DNA from: Candidatus Gastranaerophilales bacterium
Lineage (GTDB): Bacteria; Cyanobacteriota; Vampirovibrionia; Gastranaerophilales; Gastranaerophilaceae
Direction: 5' to 3'
DNA length: 64,000 bases
Assembly: GCA_944324345.1 (NCBI GenBank)
Contig: CALUVT010000002.1
Span: 186,001-250,000, forward strand
Positions 42,727 to 51,931 of the stretch are shown in pieces. The first letter of the stretch is position 1, and every line of letters starts with the position of its first letter. The position numbers and the translations under genes were made by a program. Below the pieces are notes generated by a model that was given only the letters and a program-made list of their open reading frames with translations, was not told the DNA's origin and made no database searches.

Positions 42727-44331
42727 ATGGAAAAAGGAAAAATTGTAGTTGTTGATGATGAAAAAATAGTTACTTCAGCCTTTAAAGCGTTGTTTAAAGT
42801 TGAAGGATATTCTGATATTCACCTGTTCAACAGCCCGGAAGATGCTTTGTCTTTTTTAAAGGAAAATATTCCGGATCTTATTATATCTGATTTTATTATG
42901 CCTAAGATGAACGGACTTGAGTTTCTTACTGAGGCTAAAAAGCTTTATCCTGAGGTAAGTATGATTTTACTTACAGGTTATGCCGATAAAGAAAATGCAA
43001 TCAAAGCTATTAATGAGATTGGCCTTTATAAGTATATTGAAAAACCTTGGGACAACGATGATTTAATGCTAAATATAAAAAATGGTATTGAAAGAAGTCA
43101 TTTACTCCAAAATTTGAGAGACAAAATCGTTGAACTGGAAGATGCAAAATCTAAGTTAGAGGATTACTCAAAAAATCTTGAAAGTATTGTAAATGAGAGG
43201 ACAAAAGCACTCTCTGAGGCTAATAATAAGCTTTCTGGAATCATAAATTATTGTGCGGATGGTATTATAATTATTGATGGTGATGGAACAATAGAACAGG
43301 TTAATCCTGCTTGTGAAAATCTTGTTGGGTTATCTGAAAGTTCGTTATGTAAGAAAAAATTTCAAGAAATTGCGTATTCAAATGTTAAAGATTTAAATTC
43401 GTCAAAAGATAACAAATCAGGTGAGATTTTTGGGCTAGGAAGCGATAAATCAGAAGTTTTGCTCAGAGATTACTATGTTGTAAATTCTTTAAGCGGCGTC
43501 CACACTCCGGTTGAGATTAGTTTTGCAGCTATTTCAAATGATTACGAAAACAAGTTTGATAAATTTGTTGGTGTAATAAGAGATGTTAGCGTGCAAAAGG
43601 AAACAGAAAGATTAAGAGATGATTTTATAGCTACCTTGACTCATGATATGAGAACTCCTTTACTTGCAGCTATTCAAACTTTGAAATTCTTACTTGAAGG
43701 TGCTATAGGAGAAATTGATGAAAAACAAAAAGTCCTACTCTCAACAATGCTACAGAGTAATGAGGATCTTTTAGGTTTAGTAAATGCACTGCTTGAAGTT
43801 TATAGATTTGAGAGCGGAAAATTATCTCTTTGTAAAACTGCTTTTCCTGTAAAGGATTTGGTTGAGCAGTGTTATTCAGAGTTATTGCCGCTTGCAAACA
43901 AGAGAGAATTAGATTTTTCTGTTACGTATGAACTTCCGGAAAACCTTCATATATACGCTGACCGAGCTGAGATAAAGCGTGTTATAACAAATCTTTGCGG
44001 AAATGCAATAAATTATACAAACAAAGGCGGTGTAATAAAAGTTTTGGCAAAAGCCCAGAATGGTGATTTTATTTTTTCTGTCAGCGACAATGGAAATGGG
44101 ATACCTTCCAGTGATATTCCGAATTTATTCAAGAGATTTTCGCAAGGTACAGCAAGGAAGCGTTCTACGGGAACTGGGTTGGGACTTTATTTATCAAGAC
44201 AGATAATAGAGGCTCATAATGGTAAGATTTGGGTTGATAGTAAAGTTGATAAGGGTAGTGAATTTTCATTTTTGTTGACAAATGTTGTAGTTGACAGCAA
44301 AGTTAAAGAAAGACAGGTTTCTAATGGCTAA
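42727..44331 (+). CDS. Hybrid receiver-PAS-histidine kinase
   Basis: 534 residues. Receiver domain at 1-120 (VVVDDEK, phospho-Asp in ISDFIMPKMNG, LTGYAD, EKPWD); coiled coil about 125-165; PAS about 170-290 (IINYCADGIIIIDGDGTI); HisKA with TLTHDMRTPLLAAIQTL near residue 305; HATPase_c with DNGNGIP and GTGLGLYLS. No membrane helix, so cytoplasmic. The receiver-first order suggests it is itself controlled by phosphorylation. It overlaps the LuxR-type regulator gene by eight bases, its likely partner. Confidence 0.94.
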   Translation: MEKGKIVVVDDEKIVTSAFKALFKVEGYSDIHLFNSPEDALSFLKENIPDLIISDFIMPKMNGLEFLTEAKKLYPEVSMILLTGYADKENAIKAINEIGLYKYIEKPWDNDDLMLNIKNGIERSHLLQNLRDKIVELEDAKSKLEDYSKNLESIVNERTKALSEANNKLSGIINYCADGIIIIDGDGTIEQVNPACENLVGLSESSLCKKKFQEIAYSNVKDLNSSKDNKSGEIFGLGSDKSEVLLRDYYVVNSLSGVHTPVEISFAAISNDYENKFDKFVGVIRDVSVQKETERLRDDFIATLTHDMRTPLLAAIQTLKFLLEGAIGEIDEKQKVLLSTMLQSNEDLLGLVNALLEVYRFESGKLSLCKTAFPVKDLVEQCYSELLPLANKRELDFSVTYELPENLHIYADRAEIKRVITNLCGNAINYTNKGGVIKVLAKAQNGDFIFSVSDNGNGIPSSDIPNLFKRFSQGTARKRSTGTGLGLYLSRQIIEAHNGKIWVDSKVDKGSEFSFLLTNVVVDSKVKERQVSNG

Positions 44332-44998
44332 AAATATCAGAGTTATGATTGTAGAAGACCATGATATGGCTCGTATGGGCCTCTCGGTTATTTTGAGCAA
44401 CAGCCCTAATATCGAAATTGCAGATATGTGTGCTGATGGGCTTGATGGTGTTGATAAGGCAATTCAGCTCAGACCTGATGTTGTTGTCATGGATATTGGT
44501 CTCCCAACAATTGACGGCATTGAAGCAACAAAAAGAATAAAGCTTGCTAATCCTGATATTAAAGTGCTTATGTATACTTCAAGAGAAGGAGAGGATGATA
44601 TTTTTGATTCATTCCAAGCTGGAGCAGACGGATATATTACAAAAGGTGCTACTTCTGAACAGACTGTTGCTGCTGTTACTGCCGTTTCAGAGGGTGCAGG
44701 GTGGTTGGACCCGGCGATTGCAAAAGTTGTGCTGACAAATATTAGAAGAAGCAGTGAACATACTGAAAAAAGAGGGGAAATAAATTATAAGCTGGGTAAA
44801 AATCTTTATGGTTTAACCGAACGTGAAATGGAGGTTTTAGCGTTAATAGTTGATGGACTTACAAATCCGCAAATTGCAGAAAAACTTGTAATTACCATTT
44901 CCACTACTAAAACTCATGTCCACAGCATTCTTCAGAAATTATATGTAAATTCGCGTTCAAAAGCTATTTCTATGGCTATGAAAGAAGGATTAGTATAA
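44324..44998 (+). CDS. NarL/FixJ-type response regulator
   Basis: 224 residues. Receiver (VEDHD, phospho-Asp in VVMDIGLPTIDG, YTSRE, GYITKG with the conserved Lys) and a LuxR-type helix-turn-helix at the C-terminus (LTEREMEVLALIVDGLTNPQ then IAEKLVITISTTKTHV). The ATG 44324 lies within the end of the kinase gene (ATGGCTAA overlap). Likely output of the kinase above. Confidence 0.94.
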   Translation: MAKNIRVMIVEDHDMARMGLSVILSNSPNIEIADMCADGLDGVDKAIQLRPDVVVMDIGLPTIDGIEATKRIKLANPDIKVLMYTSREGEDDIFDSFQAGADGYITKGATSEQTVAAVTAVSEGAGWLDPAIAKVVLTNIRRSSEHTEKRGEINYKLGKNLYGLTEREMEVLALIVDGLTNPQIAEKLVITISTTKTHVHSILQKLYVNSRSKAISMAMKEGLV

Positions 44999-44999
44999 T

Positions 45000-46385
45000 A
45001 TGATTTATGCTCTGCTGGGAATTGCGGCTGTTTTCTGTGCTTTCATACAGTGGGGGGATGAGATTCCGCTTCCGAACAGTTCTGACCTTAATCAAAAAGA
45101 AGCACAGTATATTCATAATGTTAATAAAAAGGCCGAAAAGGAAAAATTTCAGAGGACAAAACTCAACAGACATCCTTCTGGTTTTATGACGTTGGAAGAA
45201 TATGAACTATTGTCTTCTCCTAAAGATAGAATGCTTGAAGAAATAGAAATCCCTCAATTACCGACACCTGCTGACATGGTATATGTTCCGCAGCCAAACT
45301 ATAGAATTGTAAAATATAATAATCCTCCGGGAGTTGCGGAAATTTCGTTAAACAAAACTTTTTATGAAAAACGGCAGCAAAATGCTCAGGGGATTGTTTC
45401 ACCTGATTTTAAAAAGCTTGTTTACCCTTCTGTATATTATTATCCTGACAGTGCTTCAACAGCTTGTGATTTGTTTGTTATTAACTTAGAAGAGGCTAAG
45501 TCGAATTTGCATAAAATTTTGACGGCAAATGTTATCCATAGGCTTGCAGAACCAATTTTATCTACTGATAAAAATATAGATAATTATTTTACATTCAGAA
45601 CGCTCACACCTGTCGATTTTTCAGTTGATGGTTCGAAGCTTTTGGTAAAAGAAAAAATAGGTAACAGTAAAGACGGGATTTGGAAAACTACTCCTATTGT
45701 TTATGATTTTACAAATAATGTTTCTTATAATCTGGTAGAGGTAAGAGATGCAATAGCATATTATTGGGAAGAAAATAAAGGTGTTAACCTTGAAGATAAA
45801 CGTTGGGATGTATATCCTTTAGGTTTTGCTGCAAGCGATCCGGATTGGGTTGTCGTAAATGCTTACGCTTATACTGGCGGTACACCTGTAAATCTTGGAA
45901 CCTGGACCGTAAATTACAAGGGTGAGCAGTCAAGGCTTTTAACGTTTAAACAGGAAACAGTAGAAATAAGCATGAATGGTTACAGATTGATAAAAGATGG
46001 TGTTATTGCTCCTACAATTACGGAAATGGAACAAGAACAGTTAAAACGCATTGAAAAAGCCAAGAAAAAGAAACAAAAGGAAGAAGATAAGGCATATGTG
46101 AAGGATTTGGAAGCCTCATATAAGGCTAAAATCAAGGAAATGGAAGAAGAATTTAAAATTCAACAAAAAGACTACAAACTAAGGAAACGTATCCAAGGTT
46201 CTACTTCTGATAATGATGTTTTAATAAAATATAACAAAATAAAAGAAGAACAGGCTCAAAAAGAACAGCAGAAACTTGAAAAACTAAAACAAAAGGAGCT
46301 TAAAAGAATTGAAAAAGAACAAAAATCTCAGGATGCTAAAGCCGAAGATGAAAATAATAATAGTGAGAATAGCATAGATAATTAA
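45000..46385 (+). CDS. Hypothetical secreted/anchored protein with coiled-coil tail
   Basis: 461 residues. A short hydrophobic N-terminus (about 2-17) may anchor it. Residues about 90-330 contain beta-rich blade-like repeats (e.g. VSPDFKKLVYPSVYYYPD, FSVDGSKLLVKEKIG) reminiscent of a WD40-like or TolB-type propeller. Residues about 340-450 are a Lys/Glu-rich coiled coil, and the tail is acidic and Asn-rich. Begins one base after the regulator gene stop, so it belongs to the signalling operon. Function unknown. Confidence 0.8.
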   Translation: MIYALLGIAAVFCAFIQWGDEIPLPNSSDLNQKEAQYIHNVNKKAEKEKFQRTKLNRHPSGFMTLEEYELLSSPKDRMLEEIEIPQLPTPADMVYVPQPNYRIVKYNNPPGVAEISLNKTFYEKRQQNAQGIVSPDFKKLVYPSVYYYPDSASTACDLFVINLEEAKSNLHKILTANVIHRLAEPILSTDKNIDNYFTFRTLTPVDFSVDGSKLLVKEKIGNSKDGIWKTTPIVYDFTNNVSYNLVEVRDAIAYYWEENKGVNLEDKRWDVYPLGFAASDPDWVVVNAYAYTGGTPVNLGTWTVNYKGEQSRLLTFKQETVEISMNGYRLIKDGVIAPTITEMEQEQLKRIEKAKKKKQKEEDKAYVKDLEASYKAKIKEMEEEFKIQQKDYKLRKRIQGSTSDNDVLIKYNKIKEEQAQKEQQKLEKLKQKELKRIEKEQKSQDAKAEDENNNSENSIDN

Positions 46386-46392
46386 ATTTTAA

Positions 46393-46653
46393 TTATTTTT
46401 TGGCTGTTAGATTTATAAGGTTTGTCTTTTCTTCTCTTGTTAGATGCTTTATTCTGAATTCTTCTTTCATGGCATCTGATTTATTATCGAATTCTTTGAA
46501 GTAAACAATTTTTATCGGCTTATTTGCTCTTGTATACTTGGCTCCTTTCCCTTCACAGTGTTGTTTAAAACGTTTTTCAAGGTCATCAGTATACCCGCAG
46601 TAATACGTTCCGCTTTCAGTTAGAAGTATATAAGTGTAATAAGTTTTATCCAT
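46393..46653 (-). CDS. GIY-YIG domain protein (UPF0213/YhbQ-like)
   Basis: 86 residues: YYTYILLTESGTYYCGYTDD is the GIY-YIG motif, with the Arg in LEKRFKQH and the Glu in MKEEFRIKHL. Such single-domain proteins are chromosomal house genes rather than homing endonucleases; DNA-related function is unclear. The ATG 46653 is preferred to the frame start at 46674. Confidence 0.87.
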   Translation of the reverse strand: MDKTYYTYILLTESGTYYCGYTDDLEKRFKQHCEGKGAKYTRANKPIKIVYFKEFDNKSDAMKEEFRIKHLTREEKTNLINLTAKK

Positions 46654-46672
46654 AATATGTATTAATAATACC

Positions 46673-46701
46673 AAAAAACGACGGTTTTAATTACCGCCGT
46701 T
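46673..46701 (-). terminator. Intrinsic terminator after the Ser/Gly/Cys-rich gene
   Basis: On the minus strand AACGGCGG, nine-base loop, CCGTCGTT and a run of T (one mismatch in the stem). It lies between the Ser/Gly-rich gene and the GIY-YIG gene. Confidence 0.65.
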
Positions 46702-46751
46702 CAGTGTATTTCTTTTTCTTCAAAATTTTCTCTAAATTTTTATATTACTCT

Positions 46752-47129
46752 CTAGCAAACTGATGAAAATCCGCCGCCACCTGAACAAGAACCACCGGTT
46801 GAGCCTGCAGATGCTCCAGCACATGATGTTCCTCCGGAGAACGATCCTGCACTTGAAAATCCACCGCTAGATGATAAAGTTGATACTGCGTTTGAAAAGC
46901 TGCTTAAAAAACCTCCGGTATATGCAACAGTTTCACCTGCATCAGAGTATTGAGAATAATCCACTGCAAATGGATTGCTTGTTGAAAATTCATCGTAAGA
47001 ATTTGTTTCAAAAAGACTGTGGAACTGATTTGATGCCAATGACCCTGCTGTTTCAATAGATTCTGCGGGTTTGCTGCTTCTTATATTATTTGTTCTATCT
47101 TCAGTTGATTTAGCTAAAATGCCATTCAT
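46752..47129 (-). CDS. Small Ser/Gly/Cys-rich protein
   Basis: 125 residues. The first 80 are polar without a signal peptide; the last 50 are Ser/Gly-rich with three spaced cysteines (TSCAGA, GGSCSG) and a C-terminal Cys (FSSVC). AAGGAG stands seven bases before the ATG 47129; an upstream frame start at 47195 is unsupported. Unknown function. The tail resembles low-complexity Gly/Cys tails and loosely some RiPP core peptides, but no modification enzyme is adjacent. Confidence 0.65.
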   Translation of the reverse strand: MNGILAKSTEDRTNNIRSSKPAESIETAGSLASNQFHSLFETNSYDEFSTSNPFAVDYSQYSDAGETVAYTGGFLSSFSNAVSTLSSSGGFSSAGSFSGGTSCAGASAGSTGGSCSGGGGFSSVC

Positions 47130-47318
47130 TCTCAAACTCCTTATCTCGTGTCTTACATTTATATAAAAAAAATTTATTTTCTCGTATTTCAGCATGTGTT
47201 ATCTTTGTTACATTGCTTAATAAATATATCAACCTATTGATTTATATACTTAAAACTGCTGATTGATGTCAATTTACATTACATGAGATATTGTTTATAT
47301 GTAGAGGATTAAAAGGAT

Positions 47319-47942
47319 ATGTTGAAAAAGTTTATTTTAATAACAATGTTATTTGTTGGTTTGTCAGCTTTTGCAGCGGATAACTTTTTAAATTCTGTAA
47401 TAGTGGACAACAACAATGGTGATCTGTCTGTTGTACTCAGAACTGATAGCTATGTAAAAGTAAAAAAGGAAATTGAGTCACCAAATAAAGTTGTACTTTA
47501 TATAAAAGGTGTTATGCAATCACCAAATATTAATACTTTGTACAAAAATACATCTGATGTAAACGGCGTTACTATTCAGAGTGTTGGTAACAATGATATA
47601 AAAATTTATATAGATGCAAAAGGTATTTCAAGAGCAAATGTTGTCTTGGAGGCCCCAAATTATTCCCCAGTCACTGTTGTAAATTCTGCTTCAGATGGCA
47701 AAGTTTTGTGGAGTATCTTATCGGTTTTAATATTATTAATTGTAATCCGATCAGCCAAAAAACAAACTGTTTTAAAAACTCCAGAGGATTTAATAAAAGA
47801 ACGCGAGATGGAACTTTACAGAAATTTTCAAAGGGAAGTTGCCTCTATGCCTAGCATGAATTATAAGCTAAAAAGCTATAACAAGCACGTTTTGAAGGGT
47901 GAAACTTTAAGAAGTTACAGCAAGAATCTTACAAAGGTCTAA
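47319..47942 (+). CDS. Exported membrane protein with AMIN-like domain
   Basis: 207 residues. Signal peptide (1-20, SAFA|AD), then a beta-rich segment (about 22-115; LSVVLRTDSYVKVKKE, NKVVLYIKG) like AMIN domains, one transmembrane helix (about 127-145) and a basic cytoplasmic tail. AMIN domains often target envelope or secretin-associated proteins, which would fit pilus or secretin assembly; this is inference. AAAAGGAT precedes the ATG. Confidence 0.75.
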   Translation: MLKKFILITMLFVGLSAFAADNFLNSVIVDNNNGDLSVVLRTDSYVKVKKEIESPNKVVLYIKGVMQSPNINTLYKNTSDVNGVTIQSVGNNDIKIYIDAKGISRANVVLEAPNYSPVTVVNSASDGKVLWSILSVLILLIVIRSAKKQTVLKTPEDLIKEREMELYRNFQREVASMPSMNYKLKSYNKHVLKGETLRSYSKNLTKV

Positions 47943-47975
47943 TCAAATAGCGGCTTCTTAACCAATTATAAAGTT

Positions 47976-49094
47976 TTAATCTTTGAAGACATTGTTTAAA
48001 ATTTCGACTATTTTTTTTGCAGATTCTCCATTACCATATGGATTCTGTGCTTTTAGACGAGTTTCGCTTTTTTGTTTTGATAATACATTTTCACTATGAG
48101 CAACAATTTTATCGTAATCAGCTCCTACTAAAACAGAAACTCCGGCATCAATACCTTCCTGACGTTCCGTTTCATAACGCATAACAAGAGTTGGGCAACC
48201 AAATGAAGGGGCTTCTTCTTGAATTCCACCTGAATCAGTTAAAATTAATTTTGCGTTTTTCATCAAATATACCAAATACGGATAATCAAGTGGCTTTAAA
48301 AGCTTTACATTCTCATATTTTTCTAATGCTTTATATATTTTATCTTTAACGTTTGGGTTCGGATGAACAGGGATTACAAAAGTGTGATCTGAATATTTCT
48401 TTACAAGATATTCAATTGCATTCAAGATTCTATCAATCCTTTCCCCATGATTTTCTCGCCTGTGTGCAGTTATTAATACGAGTTTGTCATCAATATGTAT
48501 ACCTGCATTCTCGAAATATTCACTTGCTTGGTTCAATACACTTTCAGATAAACAAAATAGGGCGTCAATAACTGTATTACCAACTACAAAAATCTTATTA
48601 TCACTTATATTTTCTTTAATAAGTGCTTGTCTGTTCTTCTCTGTTGGAGCAAAATTTATCTCTGCAACCCTTGTTGTCATTTGACGCATAACCTCTTCCG
48701 GGAAAGGCTCATATATGTCATAAGATCTCAACCCTGCCTCAACATGGAAAACAGGGATTTTCCGATAAAAGCTTGCTAACGCGCCGCACAAAACCGTCAT
48801 TGTATCACCTTGAACAAAAGTTGCATCAATTTTATTTCCTTCAAATACTTTATCAAGGGCTGTTAAGATTCTTGTTTGTACCTCCAAAAGAGACTGGTTT
48901 GGACGCATACAATCAAGATTTAAATCGGCTTTTAATCCGAAATACTCTAGTGTTTGATTAGAAAGCTCTTTTTGTTGTTCTGTATTGCAAATAATAACTT
49001 TATATTTATCAGGATATTTTTTTAATTCAATTATAACAGGAGCAAGTTTAATAACTTCTGGTCTTGTTCCGAATACAAATAAAACATTTTTCAT
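47976..49094 (-). CDS. wecB: UDP-N-acetylglucosamine 2-epimerase (non-hydrolysing)
   Basis: 372 residues. Interconverts UDP-GlcNAc and UDP-ManNAc for envelope polysaccharides. GTRPEVIKLAPV at the N-terminus, VQGDTMT near residue 90, HVEAGLRS near 115, and TDSGGIQEEAPSFG near 275 are the family motifs. The ATG 49094 is chosen over the frame start 49130; it lacks a ribosome site and lies seven bases after a promoter-like box. Confidence 0.95.
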   Translation of the reverse strand: MKNVLFVFGTRPEVIKLAPVIIELKKYPDKYKVIICNTEQQKELSNQTLEYFGLKADLNLDCMRPNQSLLEVQTRILTALDKVFEGNKIDATFVQGDTMTVLCGALASFYRKIPVFHVEAGLRSYDIYEPFPEEVMRQMTTRVAEINFAPTEKNRQALIKENISDNKIFVVGNTVIDALFCLSESVLNQASEYFENAGIHIDDKLVLITAHRRENHGERIDRILNAIEYLVKKYSDHTFVIPVHPNPNVKDKIYKALEKYENVKLLKPLDYPYLVYLMKNAKLILTDSGGIQEEAPSFGCPTLVMRYETERQEGIDAGVSVLVGADYDKIVAHSENVLSKQKSETRLKAQNPYGNGESAKKIVEILNNVFKD

Positions 49095-49101
49095 ACAGCA
49101 T

Positions 49102-49130
49102 AGTTTAATATAAAAAATATTCTTATGCAA
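49102..49130 (-). promoter_or_regulatory. Promoter predicted to give a near-leaderless mRNA (wecB)
   Basis: On the minus strand TTGCAT (49130-49125), 17-base spacer, TAAACT (49107-49102), then seven bases to the ATG 49094. The -10 box is weaker than in the other cases. Confidence 0.4.
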
Positions 49131-49212
49131 TTGTATAATTTATTTATAGTATGGTTTGGCAATTTATATTTATATTTAAGACATTATAATGTAAGTTGAA
49201 AAGGAGAAATTT

Positions 49213-49443
49213 ATGTTTGATTTATATATTCTTGAAACGTGCCCTTATTGCCGTAAAGTTATGAGTTTTTTTGATGAAAATAATATTGAATATAACAAAA
49301 AAAATATTTCAGATAAGACTAACAGAGATGAGCTCATAAAACTTGGGGGACAAGAGCAAGTCCCATTTCTTTTTGATACTCAAAAGTCAAGTGGCATGTA
49401 CGAATCTGCCGATATTATTAAATATGCTATGAGTAGGGGATAA
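49213..49443 (+). CDS. Glutaredoxin-like protein
   Basis: 76 residues, thioredoxin fold with the dithiol active site TCPYCRK near residue 10, cis-proline in QVPFLFD and the GMYESADI helix. Glutathione or another thiol could be the partner. AAAAGGAG precedes the ATG. It is three bases upstream of the Hcp-like gene and certainly cotranscribed with it. Confidence 0.9.
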   Translation: MFDLYILETCPYCRKVMSFFDENNIEYNKKNISDKTNRDELIKLGGQEQVPFLFDTQKSSGMYESADIIKYAMSRG

Positions 49444-49446
49444 ATT

Positions 49447-51027
49447 ATGTTCTACAATACATCAGACAATTATGAATATAATGATTGTGTTTCAAAGGGA
49501 GCATGCTCTATATCTCCTGCTATATCTTCCATGCAGGAGATTATGTTTGTTCTATTGAGACAAATGGCTTATTATTTAATTAAATTAAAGGGATTTGGAA
49601 TTATAAACGAAAAAATAACAAAAACACTTATATCCCAAGTAGCTTTGATGGATGGACTGAAGGATTTTACAGAAGCTCAGGTTCTAAATATTTTTTCCTC
49701 TCAGTATTCAAAGCTGATTGAATTGCGTAAAGAGTACTTAAAAATCTGTAAAGACAATGAAGAGCAATGTAAGGATTTAAAAAATCTTTTAAAGCTATCT
49801 TCAAAAACGAGTCTGTCTGAAATTTTAAAAAAAGGTGACAAAGAATATATTTGTAAGTATAAAAAATTATCAATTAGTCAGAAGTCAAATGCTGAAATTT
49901 TAACTTCTGTGATGAAAAGTGTTTGCGTTAATATTATCTACCTATATGAGTATGATAATTATTGTGAATACGCATCCGACAATGTTCTTGAAGCTTTAAA
50001 TTTGTTTAATTCATTTAAAGTTGATGATAGTTCTATAAAAAAATACATAGAAATTTTATCAAAGATAGATATAGAACTGCTAAAACTTTTAAAACGAGCT
50101 CAGATAGAGCATTATGGCGATATTGATGAAATAACTGTCTCAACATCAACCGACCCAAAGAAAGCCATTTTGGTCTCAGGTTCAAACCTTTCAGACTTAA
50201 AAGATGTTTTAGATTTCGTAAAAGACACAGATGTAGATGTTTATACAAATGGAAATTTACTTATAGCACACGCTTTTTCTTCATTTAATAATTATAAGAA
50301 TTTAAAAGGTCATTTTGGAAGCAGCGTTTTTACAACAATGCTAGACTTTGCTACATTTCCCGGAGCTATACTTTTAACAAAAAATGAAGCTCAAAATATC
50401 GAATATTTGTACAGGGGTCGGTTATTTACAACTGACGACATAACCCCAAAAGGTGTTGTGAAAATAGTTAATAAAAATTATGAACCTCTTCTAAAATCTG
50501 CAATTCAAGCTAAAGGATTTGCCAAAGGACAGCATAGAAACCCTATAAAGGTAGGCTATAATAAAGACAAGCTTTCTAGTTTCCTTGACGTTATCTTAAA
50601 AGATGATTTTAAGAATTTGTTTATAATAGGGCATTCAAATTTAAGTATGAACATGAATGATTATTTTAAAAGATTTTTCCATCTTATGCCTAATAAGTCT
50701 TTTGCAATAAGTTTTTCGTTTGACCCTAAACAAGAAAATGTACTTACAATAAATCTTGTAAACGATTATCCGCAAATATATGCAGTACTACAAAAGGTAT
50801 TTGAGAAAATTCCTATTAGCTCGGAAAAATTGGCATTTTTCTTGACAAAATGTGATGTAAATTCATTCTCAAATATTATAAATTTAAAAAATGAAGGTGC
50901 AAAGAACATATTTTTGTCTGATTGCCCTCCAAACGTGATAAACCCTTCTGTTCTAAATTCTTTTATAAAGCTTTACAATATATTCCAAATCACAACACCG
51001 GAGGAAGACTTAAAAAAATTACAATAA
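49447..51027 (+). CDS. Hybrid-cluster-protein (Hcp) homologue lacking its metal-cluster ligands
   Basis: 526 residues, full Hcp length. Homology is clear in KKAILVSGSNLSDLKDVLDF, DVYTNGNLLIAHA, FATFPGAILLTKN, RGRLFTTDDITPKGVV and the C-terminal ITTPEEDLKK. Yet the hybrid-cluster ligands are replaced: GHD is GSN, HGE is NGN, the Cys of TxNC is Glu, GGCDG is GHSNL, the ACGKYRF segment is FSFDPK, and the GQCND and EQK sites are gone. Of the four N-terminal [4Fe-4S] Cys, positions 3 and 6 are Tyr and Ser; Cys14 and Cys20 remain. A hydroxylamine/NO reductase role is unlikely; probably a pseudoenzyme with a binding or redox-thiol role. Confidence 0.82.
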   Translation: MFYNTSDNYEYNDCVSKGACSISPAISSMQEIMFVLLRQMAYYLIKLKGFGIINEKITKTLISQVALMDGLKDFTEAQVLNIFSSQYSKLIELRKEYLKICKDNEEQCKDLKNLLKLSSKTSLSEILKKGDKEYICKYKKLSISQKSNAEILTSVMKSVCVNIIYLYEYDNYCEYASDNVLEALNLFNSFKVDDSSIKKYIEILSKIDIELLKLLKRAQIEHYGDIDEITVSTSTDPKKAILVSGSNLSDLKDVLDFVKDTDVDVYTNGNLLIAHAFSSFNNYKNLKGHFGSSVFTTMLDFATFPGAILLTKNEAQNIEYLYRGRLFTTDDITPKGVVKIVNKNYEPLLKSAIQAKGFAKGQHRNPIKVGYNKDKLSSFLDVILKDDFKNLFIIGHSNLSMNMNDYFKRFFHLMPNKSFAISFSFDPKQENVLTINLVNDYPQIYAVLQKVFEKIPISSEKLAFFLTKCDVNSFSNIINLKNEGAKNIFLSDCPPNVINPSVLNSFIKLYNIFQITTPEEDLKKLQ

Positions 51028-51057
51028 AAAAAGAGGCTTGAAGAAAAGCCTCTTTTT
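51026..51057. terminator. Bidirectional intrinsic terminator between hcp-like gene and rpsG
   Basis: A-run, AAGAGGCTT, loop GAAGAA, AAGCCTCTT, T-run. It ends both the plus-strand Hcp-like transcript and the minus-strand rpsL-rpsG transcript, so rpsG is the last gene of that operon. Confidence 0.88.
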
Positions 51058-51074
51058 CGAAGAATTTTGCAAAA

Positions 51075-51545
51075 TTAGTATCTGTAATGAGCAAAAGCTT
51101 TGTTAGCTTCAGCCATTTTGTGAGTATCTTCACGTTTTTTGCAAGCTGAACCTGAGCCATTTGAAGCATCAATTAGTTCGTTGGTCAATTTATCAATAAA
51201 TGACTTTCCACCGCGTTTTTTAGCTGCTTCAATAAGCCAAGACGATGCAAGTGCAAAACCTCTGTCAGCTTTTACTTCAATAGGAACCTGGTAAGTTGAA
51301 CCACCGATACGTCTAGCTTTAACTTCCAAAAGCGGAGTTGCATTAGTCATAGCTTTTTGGAAAATTTCAAGCGGTTTTTCGCCGGTTCTTTCTTCAATCT
51401 TTAATAAAGTAGCATAAAAGATTTTTTCAGCTAATGATTTCTTACCACGTCTCATTATTCTGTTGATAAATTTAGAAATATCAACACTGTTATATACTGG
51501 ATCTGCTAAAGGTACTCTTTTAGCTGGTTTAGAACGTCTAGACAT
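51075..51545 (-). CDS. rpsG: 30S ribosomal protein S7
   Basis: 156 residues, exact family length; N-terminal [10 protein letters not shown], then KFINRIMRRGKKSLAEKIFY and KARRIGGSTYQVPIEV. Initiates assembly of the 3' domain of 16S rRNA. Its ATG shares the A with the rpsL stop (TAATG). A terminator follows, so fusA and tuf are not in this operon. Confidence 0.98.
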   Translation of the reverse strand: MSRRSKPAKRVPLADPVYNSVDISKFINRIMRRGKKSLAEKIFYATLLKIEERTGEKPLEIFQKAMTNATPLLEVKARRIGGSTYQVPIEVKADRGFALASSWLIEAAKKRGGKSFIDKLTNELIDASNGSGSACKKREDTHKMAEANKAFAHYRY

Positions 51546-51931
51546 TATTTCTTACCTCCTTTAGCATTTTTCTTAGCACCGTATTTAGATCTGCTTTGAG
51601 CTCTGTTAGCAACACCTGCAGTATCCAAAGTACCTCTTACTATGTGGTATCTTACACCAGGAAGGTCTTTAACCCTTCCACCTCTGATTAGAACAACGCT
51701 GTGCTCTTGTAGGTTATGTCCAATACCCGGAATATATGAAGTAACTTCAAATCCGTTTGTTAATCTTACCCTTGCAACTTTTCTAAGTGCAGAGTTTGGT
51801 TTTTTAGGGGTAGTTGTGTAAACCCTTGTACATACTCCACGTCTTTGCGGACAATCCATCAAAGCAGGAGATTTTGTTTTGTCAGTTAGCTTTTTGCGTT
51901 CTCTACGAACAAGCTGGTTAATTGTAGGCAT
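51545..51931 (-). CDS. rpsL: 30S ribosomal protein S12
   Basis: 128 residues. Decoding-centre protein; the loops [17 protein letters not shown] and [16 protein letters not shown] are wild type at the usual streptomycin-resistance lysines. AAAAGGAG stands before the ATG. A leader of about 155 bases runs from the promoter at 52095-52122. Confidence 0.98.
   Translation of the reverse strand: MPTINQLVRRERKKLTDKTKSPALMDCPQRRGVCTRVYTTTPKKPNSALRKVARVRLTNGFEVTSYIPGIGHNLQEHSVVLIRGGRVKDLPGVRYHIVRGTLDTAGVANRAQSRSKYGAKKNAKGGKK

Noticed and set aside
46393-46653. GIY-YIG gene as a homing endonuclease or mobile element
   Set aside because: Single small domain of the YhbQ/UPF0213 type, no intron or intein nearby.
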